From Sedimentisphaera salicampi (lineage in GTDB: Bacteria > Planctomycetota > Phycisphaerae > Sedimentisphaerales > Sedimentisphaeraceae), in contig NZ_CP021023.1 of the NCBI RefSeq assembly GCF_002117005.1, positions 1,984,001 to 2,048,000 of the forward strand: DNA of 64,000 nucleotides, read 5' to 3'. Under the pieces are notes generated by a model. That model saw nothing but the letters and a program-made list of their open reading frames with translations, ran no database searches and was not told where the DNA came from. The position numbers and the translations under genes are program-made. Below are positions 8,017 to 16,543 of the stretch, one piece after another; position 1 is the stretch's first letter, and each line of letters starts with the position of its first letter.

Positions 8017-9603
8017 TTAAGCCTTTCTTTTTACAAATCTGCTTATCAGCAGCCCTGATACAAGTATTACCATCGTTCCGAATACGGGAATAAGGAAGGA
8101 ATGCAGATGGCTTTTCAGGTGATCCGGAAGCGCTCCAATCTTTGGTGATAATGTCATATATGCTATAACTATCAGCCCCATTATCACTGACGCAGCAGCG
8201 ATTGGGCTGTTTGCCCTTCTGCTTATCAGCCCGAGCAGGAAGAGCCCGAGCATACCGCCTCCGAATATACCTGCCAGCGTCCACCACGCATCAAGCGCGC
8301 TGGTTATGTTCACCAGCAGAAGCGCTGTTCCAGTTCCCAAGAGTCCCCAGAGGATTGTTGCGGTGTAGATGGCAAGCATAGACTGCTTCTCGGTGGATTT
8401 TTTATTGATAAATCGCTGATACCAGTCCGTTGCGATCAATGTTGCAGAGGAGTTCAAACTCGTTGATACAGTACTCATCGCTGCTGCAAATATAGCGGCA
8501 ATCAAAAGCCCCGTTACGCCTACGGGGAGCTGTTTGCCGATGAAGTGCGGAAATACCTTGTCTCCCATTTCAGAAATAGTAACAGACTCAGCCCTTTCAT
8601 CAAGCATCTCTCTAAACCCTGCGTCGCTCTCAGAGACGTTTTCTCTTAAAAGCTGCTGCTCTGCTACAGTATATCTAACTTCCTGCATATACTCAGGGTG
8701 AGTTTGATAGTAGGCATAAAGCTGAGTTCCTATGAAGAAGAATACCGCTGATACCGGCAGATAAAGAAGGCCGCCGAGCCAGATGCTTTTTCTCGCTTCT
8801 TTCGTGTTTTTAGAGGCGATGTAGCGCTGGATATAGCTTTGGTCTATACCGAAATTCTGAAGATTTATCACCACTCCATAAACCAGTACAACCCAGAAAG
8901 TTGCGTTGGTGAGCGATGGCCCGAAGCTTCCGAGGCTGAATTTATCATTAGCCGCAGCTATCTCAAATACCTGTGCAGGACCTTCGGGCATATTAAAAAG
9001 CATTATGGCCGAGCAGGCAACCGCACCAACCATCAGAACAATAGCCTGAAGCGCATCTGCCCAGATAATCGCTGCAATACCGCCAACGAATGAATAAACC
9101 GTAACAGAGAGACCTGTAACAAGGATGATAAGCCTTATATCTTTACCAAGAAGCACGCTCAGAGGCAAAGCCATCAGATACATCACAACCCCCATACGTG
9201 CAAGCTGAGTAAGCACGTAGAAGAAGCTTGCGTACATCCTCGCCCACGTTCCGAATCGGTGTTCAAGGTGCGCATACGCTGAGACTTCCCCCGTCCTTCT
9301 GTAGTAGGGCAGGAAAAACTTCACAGCAATCCACGTTGCCACAGGAATCGAAAGGCTGAATACAAACGGGTTCCAGTTTCCGCCGAACGATTTGCCCGGG
9401 AGCCCGAGAAAACTTATGCTGCTCAAGTAGGTGGCGAATATTGAAAGTCCGCAAGCCCAGCCGGGCAGAGCTCTGCTTGCTGCTGTAAAACCCTCCACCG
9501 ATCTGCTTTTTCGGTAGAAGTAGAAACCGATTCCCATAGTGAGCACAAAATAGAGAGCGAGAATCACCCAGTCTGCGCCGGTGAAATACGTTTCAACTTT
9601 CAT
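8017..9603 (-). CDS. Sodium:solute symporter (SSS family)
   Basis: This 528-residue protein has about 13 membrane segments and begins near residue 10 with WVILALYFVLTMGIGFYFYRKSRSVEGF, the typical SSS opening. It continues with ATYLSSISFLGLPG and the GGIAAIIWADALQ block that carries SSS-type Na+/substrate contacts. SSS carriers import sugars, sugar acids or sialic acid with Na+. It sits between the aldolase and the URO-D-like gene in one operon, so the probable substrate is the sugar or sugar acid that the aldolase cleaves. A hydrophilic loop around residues 300-345 is longer than usual. Confidence 0.9.
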   Translation of the reverse strand: MKVETYFTGADWVILALYFVLTMGIGFYFYRKSRSVEGFTAASRALPGWACGLSIFATYLSSISFLGLPGKSFGGNWNPFVFSLSIPVATWIAVKFFLPYYRRTGEVSAYAHLEHRFGTWARMYASFFYVLTQLARMGVVMYLMALPLSVLLGKDIRLIILVTGLSVTVYSFVGGIAAIIWADALQAIVLMVGAVACSAIMLFNMPEGPAQVFEIAAANDKFSLGSFGPSLTNATFWVVLVYGVVINLQNFGIDQSYIQRYIASKNTKEARKSIWLGGLLYLPVSAVFFFIGTQLYAYYQTHPEYMQEVRYTVAEQQLLRENVSESDAGFREMLDERAESVTISEMGDKVFPHFIGKQLPVGVTGLLIAAIFAAAMSTVSTSLNSSATLIATDWYQRFINKKSTEKQSMLAIYTATILWGLLGTGTALLLVNITSALDAWWTLAGIFGGGMLGLFLLGLISRRANSPIAAASVIMGLIVIAYMTLSPKIGALPDHLKSHLHSFLIPVFGTMVILVSGLLISRFVKRKA

Positions 9604-9670
9604 AGCCTATTGGTCTCCTGTTAAAATTAATTTTGAGGCCATTATAATCTTTGAAGCCCTTTGCAGGCAA

Positions 9671-10618
9671 CTATTTATTCTGCTCAATGGCAGAATAATC
9701 ACAGCCTATACTGCTGAGCTCTTCATTGTTTTCAGAAAGAAATTTCTTAATCCGCTCTCTTTGAATTTTATCTGCCGGCAGAAGAGGGCTGGCAATGAAA
9801 TCCGGACACAGATTTTTCTCGTATAGAGCATATTTAAGGCCTGAGATATAGCTTGGCTCATAAATGTTTTCAGCCATTTGAGCTACAAGACTTTTACAGT
9901 ATTCAGATGCAGCTGCATCTTTAGCTTCTAAAGACTGGAAGAATCTTGCAAAAAGGTTAGGGTAAATATTCGCCCCGCCTGTGATTCCGCCGTTTGCCCC
10001 CGAAGCTACAGCCTCATCAAGCAGCATTTCCGGCCCAATCATTACAGACCAGTCCGGACGGACAGCCTTGAGCTCTAAAACCCGGCGGAAATAATCCATG
10101 TCCGCAGAGCTGTCTTTCACTCCGATTATACCGGGCAGCTCTGTGAGTTTTCTGAGCGTTTCAATCTCGAAAACCGTCTTAGTGCAGCTGGGCATATTGT
10201 AGAGAAAAATAGGCAGCTCTATTTTTTCGTGAAGGTCTTTGATGTATTCACAGAGCTCGTTCTGTGTGATGGGGAAATAGTAAGGCGCACATACAACTAC
10301 AGCGTCCGCTCCGTTCTCTTCAGCCTCTCGCGCAAGCTCAAGCGTGTCTGTAATTGATGTAGTTGTGATCCCCGCAAGCACCAGCAGCCGCTGGTTTATA
10401 ATTCTGCAGCTTCGCTGAATTACCTCTTTTTTCATCCGCAGGCTGAGGCTCGCTGCCTCGCCGGTTGTTCCGAGAATAAAAAGACCGCTCACACCGCCTG
10501 CGATTATGTGTTCTATGAGTCTGCCCAGCTTTTCTGTATCAAGCTTTTCATGAGACTCCAGCGGTGTAACCAGCGGCGGGATTATTCCCTTGTACTGTTT
10601 GTCTTTTTCTAAAACCAT
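9671..10618 (-). CDS. DHDPS/N-acetylneuraminate-lyase family aldolase
   Basis: The 315-residue class I aldolase is recognisable from GTTGE (50-54), the Tyr140 motif FLYNMP and the Schiff-base Lys168 in GIIGVKDSS. The family includes DapA, NanA and 2-keto-3-deoxy sugar-acid aldolases; residues decisive for one substrate cannot be assigned by eye. The operon context (SSS symporter downstream, LacI-type regulator upstream, sialidase-like and sulfatase genes nearby) argues for a catabolic aldolase rather than lysine biosynthesis. The promoter with its operator palindromes lies at 10648-10712. NanA-like activity is attractive because of the sialidase-like protein at 16544, but unproven. Confidence 0.82.
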   Translation of the reverse strand: MVLEKDKQYKGIIPPLVTPLESHEKLDTEKLGRLIEHIIAGGVSGLFILGTTGEAASLSLRMKKEVIQRSCRIINQRLLVLAGITTTSITDTLELAREAEENGADAVVVCAPYYFPITQNELCEYIKDLHEKIELPIFLYNMPSCTKTVFEIETLRKLTELPGIIGVKDSSADMDYFRRVLELKAVRPDWSVMIGPEMLLDEAVASGANGGITGGANIYPNLFARFFQSLEAKDAAASEYCKSLVAQMAENIYEPSYISGLKYALYEKNLCPDFIASPLLPADKIQRERIKKFLSENNEELSSIGCDYSAIEQNK

Positions 10619-10647
10619 AATAATTCCTGATTCTTCTTGATTTTGCT

Positions 10648-10712
10648 AAAACGTTTTTATGTTAAACGATTGTAAACAATCAAATGCAAAAGGTCAACAG
10701 GAAAAACGTTTT
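10648..10712 (-). promoter_or_regulatory. Sigma70 promoter of the aldolase operon with two LacI-type operators
   Basis: Read on the minus strand, a -35 TTGACC (10697-10692) and a -10 TACAAT (10674-10669) are separated by exactly 17 bases. The palindrome AAAACGTTTT occurs at 10703-10712, just upstream of the -35, and at 10648-10657, just downstream of the expected start point. Centre-to-centre distance is 55 bases. The adjacent LacI-family gene makes these the likely operators; repression by one or both sites is inferred. Confidence 0.75.
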
Positions 10713-10760
10713 TTCTGTTAATCAGAGAAAAAATATGGCTTGAATCTAAGAGTTTTTGGG

Positions 10761-11825
10761 TTAAATCCCCATTTCGAAGTTTGTGATGCTGCCTCTTCTG
10801 GTGGATTCTCTCAGCACAGGCATAACAGGAACGACCACCTGAGTGGGCATTGTAATAGTGCCTTTGATTTGTTTGAAAAGCAGCCTCACTGCTTCTTCGT
10901 GAAGATTGTGCTGAGATCTTGTGAAAGTGCTTAGAGGAGGGTCTATGTAGGGAGAAACGGAAGAATCACCAGTTCCTATAACAGTTATATCTTCCGGGAT
11001 TTTCAGCCCTTTTTTCTTAACAGCGAGATATGAGCCTACTGCAAGCGAATCGGTGATTGTGTAGAGCCCGTCGATTTTCCCGCCGGAATCAAGAAAGTTT
11101 TTCATCGCTTCGTATCCATGTTTTTCGGTGAAGCCTTCCGCCACTAATTCTATCGGCTTATTTCCGCTCAATCTCTCTGCATCTTCCCTGAACCCTTCAA
11201 TACGTGCTATTGTGGTTTGGGTGAGAATCTTTGAATAAAGTATTACAGGATCTTTGCTGCCGGAGGAATAAAGGATGTCCGCTGCCTGCCGGCCTGTCAT
11301 ATGCGCAACTGTCTTAACTGAGGAGTAGTGCGGGATGTCACGTCCTATAAATACTACGGGAGAGCTGATTACGTTTTCGGAGAGAAATTCATCATCAGTA
11401 GGTATAGTGTTTGCGATTAAGGCGGCATTGAATCTTGTTCCGTCCAGAAGCCCCGGAAGCTTCTTGAGCTCGCCTGCCTCAAACATATCTACTGTAACGT
11501 TGAAGTTTATATCCTTGTATTCGTCTTCATTGCCCACTTTCTGGAGAGTAGTTATAACTGAGCTTATAAGCGGCAAAGGAGCCTGAAAAGATGTTAGAAC
11601 AGCTATTGTGATAGGATATTTGCTGGAGCTGTAAGATCGAAGCATCCTCGCAGAGATATTCGGGAGGTAGCCAATTTCGCGGGCAGCCTCTTTAACCCTC
11701 TTCACAGTGTCCGGCGATATCCTTCGTTCCTCGTGCCTGTTGTTAAGCACTGAGGAAATCGTTGATATCGAGACCCCGAGCTCCTTGGAAAGCTGCCTTA
11801 TTGTTACCTGTTTGTTTTTAGTCAT
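10761..11825 (-). CDS. LacI-family transcriptional regulator
   Basis: This 354-residue protein has an N-terminal LacI HTH (TIRQLSKELGVSISTISSVLNNR, residues 8-30) with hinge helix near 50-60 and a periplasmic-binding-protein-like effector domain to the C-terminus. The family binds CG-centred palindromes, and four AAAACGTTTT sites flank this gene: two before the aldolase operon, two before the LamG gene at 12138. It therefore probably controls both divergent arms. A TATAAT-like -10 on the minus strand at 11914-11909 may serve the gene itself. The inducer is unknown, presumably a sugar released by the secreted enzymes. Confidence 0.9.
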   Translation of the reverse strand: MTKNKQVTIRQLSKELGVSISTISSVLNNRHEERRISPDTVKRVKEAAREIGYLPNISARMLRSYSSSKYPITIAVLTSFQAPLPLISSVITTLQKVGNEDEYKDINFNVTVDMFEAGELKKLPGLLDGTRFNAALIANTIPTDDEFLSENVISSPVVFIGRDIPHYSSVKTVAHMTGRQAADILYSSGSKDPVILYSKILTQTTIARIEGFREDAERLSGNKPIELVAEGFTEKHGYEAMKNFLDSGGKIDGLYTITDSLAVGSYLAVKKKGLKIPEDITVIGTGDSSVSPYIDPPLSTFTRSQHNLHEEAVRLLFKQIKGTITMPTQVVVPVMPVLRESTRRGSITNFEMGI

Positions 11826-11950
11826 AATTATGCTTTTAAGGCTGTACTGAGTTTTTCTGCCGAAAACGGCGAAACCTCTCCGCTGAAAAACATTCGGCTT
11901 TATTCTGCATTATACAGATATATTGAAAAAGGTGTTACTAAAAAATAAAA

Positions 11951-12028
11951 AAAACGTTTTTTTAGGTTGATTGGCTTCGGCGATTAGCTGATCTTTTTCT
12001 TGACAGGAAAAACGTTTTTGTGTAAGAT
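11951..12028 (+). promoter_or_regulatory. Sigma70 promoter of the LamG/sulfatase arm with operator in the spacer
   Basis: TTGACA at 12000-12005 and TAAGAT at 12023-12028 are separated by 17 bases. An AAAACGTTTT palindrome at 12009-12018 lies entirely within that spacer, and a second copy lies at 11951-11960 (centres 58 bases apart). A repressor on the spacer site would block RNA polymerase directly. The leader to ATG 12138 is about 100 bases. The rest of the 11826-12137 gap holds only the probable promoter of the LacI-type gene. Confidence 0.78.
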
Positions 12029-12137
12029 TATTTAAATTTTGACCAGGGTTTGGTGAAAATCAAACTTGCAGCGACGAGTTGAGCATCTTGCTGATAATAT
12101 CTAAAATATTTTTAATCTTTTTTTTGAAAGGCTTGTT

Positions 12138-14315
12138 ATGGTTAAGAAATTTTGTTTTACTTTCAGTTTCATCTTGCTGTTTGCCGGTATATCAGGTGCT
12201 TCGCTGAAGCATCACTGGCCGCTTGATGAAACCACTCTGGATTACGACGGGACATGGATTGGTGCTAAAGAGCTTATTACCGGCATCGAGGGGAAAATGT
12301 TTGGCTATGCAAGCGAGAGTGATGTAACTCAGAGCGGAATTAAGCTGCTCGGCAATCCAGGCCCTCAAGGAGGAAGCGATTACGCCTACGATTTGGAAAC
12401 CGACGGCGGAATCGGGGGAGTTGCTACTCAGGTTTACGGCGCACTGCCTGCCACAAGCGATTTTACTGCTGTTATCTGGTTTAAGACATCTCTGCCCCAC
12501 GCCTCACAGGGGCATATCTTCAGCAACAACAGCGGCCAGGCCGGAAGGTGCAATCTTTTCATTCACAACAGTATGCTTGGTTTGTGGGCAGACGGATTCT
12601 CCAGCACGCTTTCAAGCGAAGAGGCCGTGGACGACGGCAACTGGCACGAGGCAACTTTCTCAAGAAAAGGTTCAACCTTTTATCTCTTCCTCGACGGCAC
12701 CCTTCAGGATACCGGCGATTTCCCGGGCGTGAGCATTGATCAGAGCACATTCTGGATGATGGGGCGTCAGCGAAGCTGGGGCGGCGATTACGAAGGAATG
12801 GTATCTGACGTGAAGGTTTACGATACAAACTATACGCAGGTTTCAACCGGTGCTTGGAATCCAGCTCCTGCCGCTGAACAGATTGAAGTGGGTACTCCCA
12901 ATAATGGCGGACTGGATGTACAGCTGAGCTGGCAAACAGCCAGAGACCCTGAAAACCCGGATGCTGTGAACCCCGATGTAAACGTGCATTATCTGTATCT
13001 CAGCGACAATCAGAACACCTCCTCAGACCCGAATCTTTATCTGTTTGACACGATACCGGTTACAGGCGATAAAGACACTCTTCAGACTAAAACATTGAGC
13101 CTCGATTACGACGGCCATTATTACTGGAAGGTTGAGGAAGGGCTTGATGACGGCGCAGGCGGGACATATCCTGCCGGCAGCGAAAACAACATTGATGGGT
13201 TGAAGTGGAGATTTGAAACGCTCGCCTCTGTTCCTCTTTTAACAGATCCTTCAGATCAAATGGTTGACCCGGGAGAAACAGCAGCATTCTCAGTTGAGAT
13301 CGATTCGCTCGGCCCAGTAAACCAGTGGAACTGGTATAAACAGGGCGATCCGGATACGCTGGTTGACGATTCTGATTCTGATATCACAATCACAAACACT
13401 CAAACCTCCAGCACGCTCGAAATAGCAGACGCAGACGAAGCTGACGGCGGCTTCTACTACTTTGAGGCAGTAAACGACGGAGGCCAGTCAGAGCCCACAA
13501 CAGCTGCAGAACTCAGGGTTAAAGCACTTATAGGGCACTGGAAATTAGACGGCACAGCGGCTGATTCCAGCGGCAACGGCAACAACGGTACTGTTCAAGC
13601 TGTAGAAGGCGGAAGTAATCCGCAATGGGTAGATGGCTTCGACGGACAGGCTTTTTATCCTGACGAGCAATATTATGTGCAGATTCCGCACGATTCGATA
13701 TTCAATGTGCTCGACAGCCTCACTGTTTCGGTATGGGTTAAGGGCGGCATTATGAATCCGAACTGCCCGTTTGTTGCAAAGCACGAATTCATTTCCGGAT
13801 GGATGCTCAATCGTACCGGTTCAGCAGGCAATGCCCGCTTTATTGCAAGGGATGCTGCGAACTACCACCGCTACGGGCCTTTTGCTATCGGCTCAACTGA
13901 CCTTCAGGATGAGCAGTGGCATCAGGTAGTTGGCGTGCTTGATTCGGCGAACGGTCATTACAGAATTTATGTTGACGGTGTGCTTGAAGATACCCAGCCA
14001 TACGACCATACGCAGATGGTATTCAACGATGCGCCAATACTGATCGGCGCTTCACAGTTTAATGATGCAATAAACGGTTTTGCTCTGAATGCAGCACTGG
14101 ATGATGTTAAAATCTATAACTATGCCAAAGATCCTGTTGAAGTTGCACAAGACTATACATCGATGGCAGGCGGAGAAATATGCGTTGAAAGGCCTGCATT
14201 AGATATCTCAGGCGAGGCGGGCGAGCCCGACTGCGTTGTGGATATGTGGGACCTCCTCGAGCTTTCTGAAAACTGGCTCGACTGCGCATTAGTACCGGAA
14301 TGCTATTTGTACTAA
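12138..14315 (+). CDS. Secreted LamG/Ig-like protein with dockerin-like tail
   Basis: The 725-residue product has a signal peptide (MVKKFCFTFSFILLFAGISG), a first LamG/concanavalin-like domain (about 22-240), a fibronectin-like linker (245-365), an Ig-like domain (about 368-460, with the DEADGGFYYFEAVN strand) and a second LamG domain (about 463-675). The C-terminus reads PDCVVDMWDLLELSENWLDC, a single calcium-loop dockerin-like motif. LamG domains bind glycans or proteins; no catalytic domain is visible. It is the first gene behind the operator-controlled promoter at 12000, followed by two relatives, so a surface glycan-binding role is inferred. Confidence 0.82.
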   Translation: MVKKFCFTFSFILLFAGISGASLKHHWPLDETTLDYDGTWIGAKELITGIEGKMFGYASESDVTQSGIKLLGNPGPQGGSDYAYDLETDGGIGGVATQVYGALPATSDFTAVIWFKTSLPHASQGHIFSNNSGQAGRCNLFIHNSMLGLWADGFSSTLSSEEAVDDGNWHEATFSRKGSTFYLFLDGTLQDTGDFPGVSIDQSTFWMMGRQRSWGGDYEGMVSDVKVYDTNYTQVSTGAWNPAPAAEQIEVGTPNNGGLDVQLSWQTARDPENPDAVNPDVNVHYLYLSDNQNTSSDPNLYLFDTIPVTGDKDTLQTKTLSLDYDGHYYWKVEEGLDDGAGGTYPAGSENNIDGLKWRFETLASVPLLTDPSDQMVDPGETAAFSVEIDSLGPVNQWNWYKQGDPDTLVDDSDSDITITNTQTSSTLEIADADEADGGFYYFEAVNDGGQSEPTTAAELRVKALIGHWKLDGTAADSSGNGNNGTVQAVEGGSNPQWVDGFDGQAFYPDEQYYVQIPHDSIFNVLDSLTVSVWVKGGIMNPNCPFVAKHEFISGWMLNRTGSAGNARFIARDAANYHRYGPFAIGSTDLQDEQWHQVVGVLDSANGHYRIYVDGVLEDTQPYDHTQMVFNDAPILIGASQFNDAINGFALNAALDDVKIYNYAKDPVEVAQDYTSMAGGEICVERPALDISGEAGEPDCVVDMWDLLELSENWLDCALVPECYLY

Positions 14316-14359
14316 GATGTTAGATTAACAAAACTAAACAATTATAGAGGTTTGATATT

Positions 14360-16462
14360 ATGAATAAAACGGTTTTAACATTAATAATATTTGCATGCGG
14401 GATTTTTGCAGGTGCTTCGCAGGCGGAATTAACGGCTTGGTGGCCTTTGGATGAACAGGCCGGCCCCGCCTATGAAATCGCCTCCGATTACCCAAACGGT
14501 TCAATTATTGGTTCGCCGGTTTTCAGGGCAGAGCAAGGCCCAACAGGCACCAACGACTGGGCATACAGCTTTGAAGGGACAGCAAGCGGAGTTCAAACCG
14601 GAATCGCTGAGCTTGTGCCTGCTCAGGGGGATTTCACGATAACCGCTTGGATTAAAACAAGCGATCCCCACACTTCGCAGGCGCAGTTAGTAAGCAATAA
14701 TATATGGCCAAATCCGGGACGCTGCGCATTGGGTTTGCAAAGCGGCAATTCAACTTTCTGGGCTGAAGGCTTCACCTCAGGTGTGATAACCTCCACTACT
14801 AACGTAAGCGACGGGCAGTGGCACGAAGTGAGCGTTTCACGTATAGGCAGTATGTTTTATATGCTTGTTGACAGAGTGGTAGAGGATACTTACGAAAACG
14901 CATCAGTAAGCATAGACCAGACAACAAACTGGCGAATTGCCCAGAGACCAGACGGCACATCTTTATTTAACGGGCTTATTGCTGATGTGAAGGTTTATGA
15001 CACCGGCTACGATGAAATTTATTACCCCGCTTCTAATCCTTCACCTTCAGTAGGTGCGGAAAACGTTGACTTAAACGCTTCTCTTGAATGGAAGGAAGGC
15101 GTTGATCCATCTGATATTTCTCAGCCCAACCCGGATGTGAAGAAGTATTACCTGCTGGGCAATTTCTCAGACCCTTCAAGCTCTGAGCTCCAGCATATTG
15201 CCACTCTCGATCTCGGCGATACCACCTACGGCGATCAGGCAGGAGAAGAGCTCAATCTCCAGCTCGATGAAACGTATTACTGGAGGGTTGATGAGGCAGT
15301 GGAGCAGAGCCCCGGCGTTCTTTATCCTGCCGGAGATCCGAACAATATTGTGGGCGGAACTTGGACTTTCACCGCGCAGTCTTCTGTGCCTGTAATAACT
15401 CAGCAGCCGGAAGACGTGCTTCTTGATGCCGAAGGCGATGACGGCGTGTTTGAAGCGGCTGCAGAAAGTGAGTCTCCAATGAGCTATGCTTGGTATAAAT
15501 CCGATGACTTCGCAAACGATACCTTCGCTGATGATGTTCAGGTAGGCGGGAATTCAGCAGTACTCACTGTATCATCAGCTCAGATTGATGATGAAGGCTT
15601 CTACTACTGCGAACTGAACAACAGCAGCGGAACTCCGGTTTATACGTCGCCTGCAAGGCTTGCTGTTAAACGTCAGCTTGCCTACTGGACAATGGACGAG
15701 GAAGACTTCGACAGCACTTACTACCTCGATATGAGCACTGAAGACCCTGTAATGCACAATGCAGACCCCAACGGAACGCCCGCTTTTGTAAGCACAGGTA
15801 TTCAGGGCGATGCGGTGAGCGTGGATTCAGTGAACAGCTATGCAGATGCCGGGACATTCGATCCATCCCGCTATTCCGATCAGATCACAATCAGTGCTTG
15901 GGTTCGCGCAGAAGGAACAATCTGGACAGGCGGCGGAAACGGAATCGTTACAAAAGCAGATGAATCTGGGCGGCGCTGGATGCTTATGATACGTTCTGGA
16001 GACGGCGGACACGCAGGTACAGGCTGGATTCGATTCTCCACCTACAACGGCGGCGATATATGGGTAGGCCCAGATGCTGCGCCGAAAGATGAGTGGACTC
16101 ATATCGCAGCAGTTGTTGATGGAAGCGGCACAGGCAAAGTTTATCTAAACGGCATTCTTGCCGGCCAAGACAGCGGCTGGAACTGGGGTACAGCAGAATC
16201 TGCTAAGATATGGATCGGCAAACACTTTGCCGACACCTTCCCAGGTGATATTGATGATGTAAAGATTTACAACTACGCACTCTCCGAGCTCGATATTGCT
16301 CTTGAATATACCGGCATCACAGGCGAAAGCATCTGCCTTGAATCTCAAAGGCCTTCTTCGCAGTTTGATGTGAACGGAGACTGTATCGTGAATTTTGAAG
16401 ATTTCACAGAATACGCAGCGCAGTGGCTTGATTGCGGTCTTGTACCGAGCTGTTTGGATTGA
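14360..16462 (+). CDS. Secreted LamG/Ig-like protein with dockerin-like tail (paralogue)
   Basis: This 700-residue paralogue of the preceding gene has the same order: signal peptide (1-22), LamG (about 24-215), linker (220-340), Ig-like domain (345-435, DDEGFYYCELNN), second LamG (about 438-655) and the dockerin-like end DVNGDCIVNFEDFTEYAAQW. Gap to the preceding stop is 44 bases, with AGAGG at 14346-14350 as ribosome site. The tail has a more canonical DxNxD calcium loop than that of its neighbour. Binding of the same polysaccharide target is inferred from the arrangement. Confidence 0.82.
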   Translation: MNKTVLTLIIFACGIFAGASQAELTAWWPLDEQAGPAYEIASDYPNGSIIGSPVFRAEQGPTGTNDWAYSFEGTASGVQTGIAELVPAQGDFTITAWIKTSDPHTSQAQLVSNNIWPNPGRCALGLQSGNSTFWAEGFTSGVITSTTNVSDGQWHEVSVSRIGSMFYMLVDRVVEDTYENASVSIDQTTNWRIAQRPDGTSLFNGLIADVKVYDTGYDEIYYPASNPSPSVGAENVDLNASLEWKEGVDPSDISQPNPDVKKYYLLGNFSDPSSSELQHIATLDLGDTTYGDQAGEELNLQLDETYYWRVDEAVEQSPGVLYPAGDPNNIVGGTWTFTAQSSVPVITQQPEDVLLDAEGDDGVFEAAAESESPMSYAWYKSDDFANDTFADDVQVGGNSAVLTVSSAQIDDEGFYYCELNNSSGTPVYTSPARLAVKRQLAYWTMDEEDFDSTYYLDMSTEDPVMHNADPNGTPAFVSTGIQGDAVSVDSVNSYADAGTFDPSRYSDQITISAWVRAEGTIWTGGGNGIVTKADESGRRWMLMIRSGDGGHAGTGWIRFSTYNGGDIWVGPDAAPKDEWTHIAAVVDGSGTGKVYLNGILAGQDSGWNWGTAESAKIWIGKHFADTFPGDIDDVKIYNYALSELDIALEYTGITGESICLESQRPSSQFDVNGDCIVNFEDFTEYAAQWLDCGLVPSCLD

Positions 16463-16543
16463 TATAATCTAATGTTTCCTGCCGGCGGTAAGATTTTAGC
16501 TCCCTTGCCGCCGGTTTTTGTTGATACGAACTTAAGGAACAAT

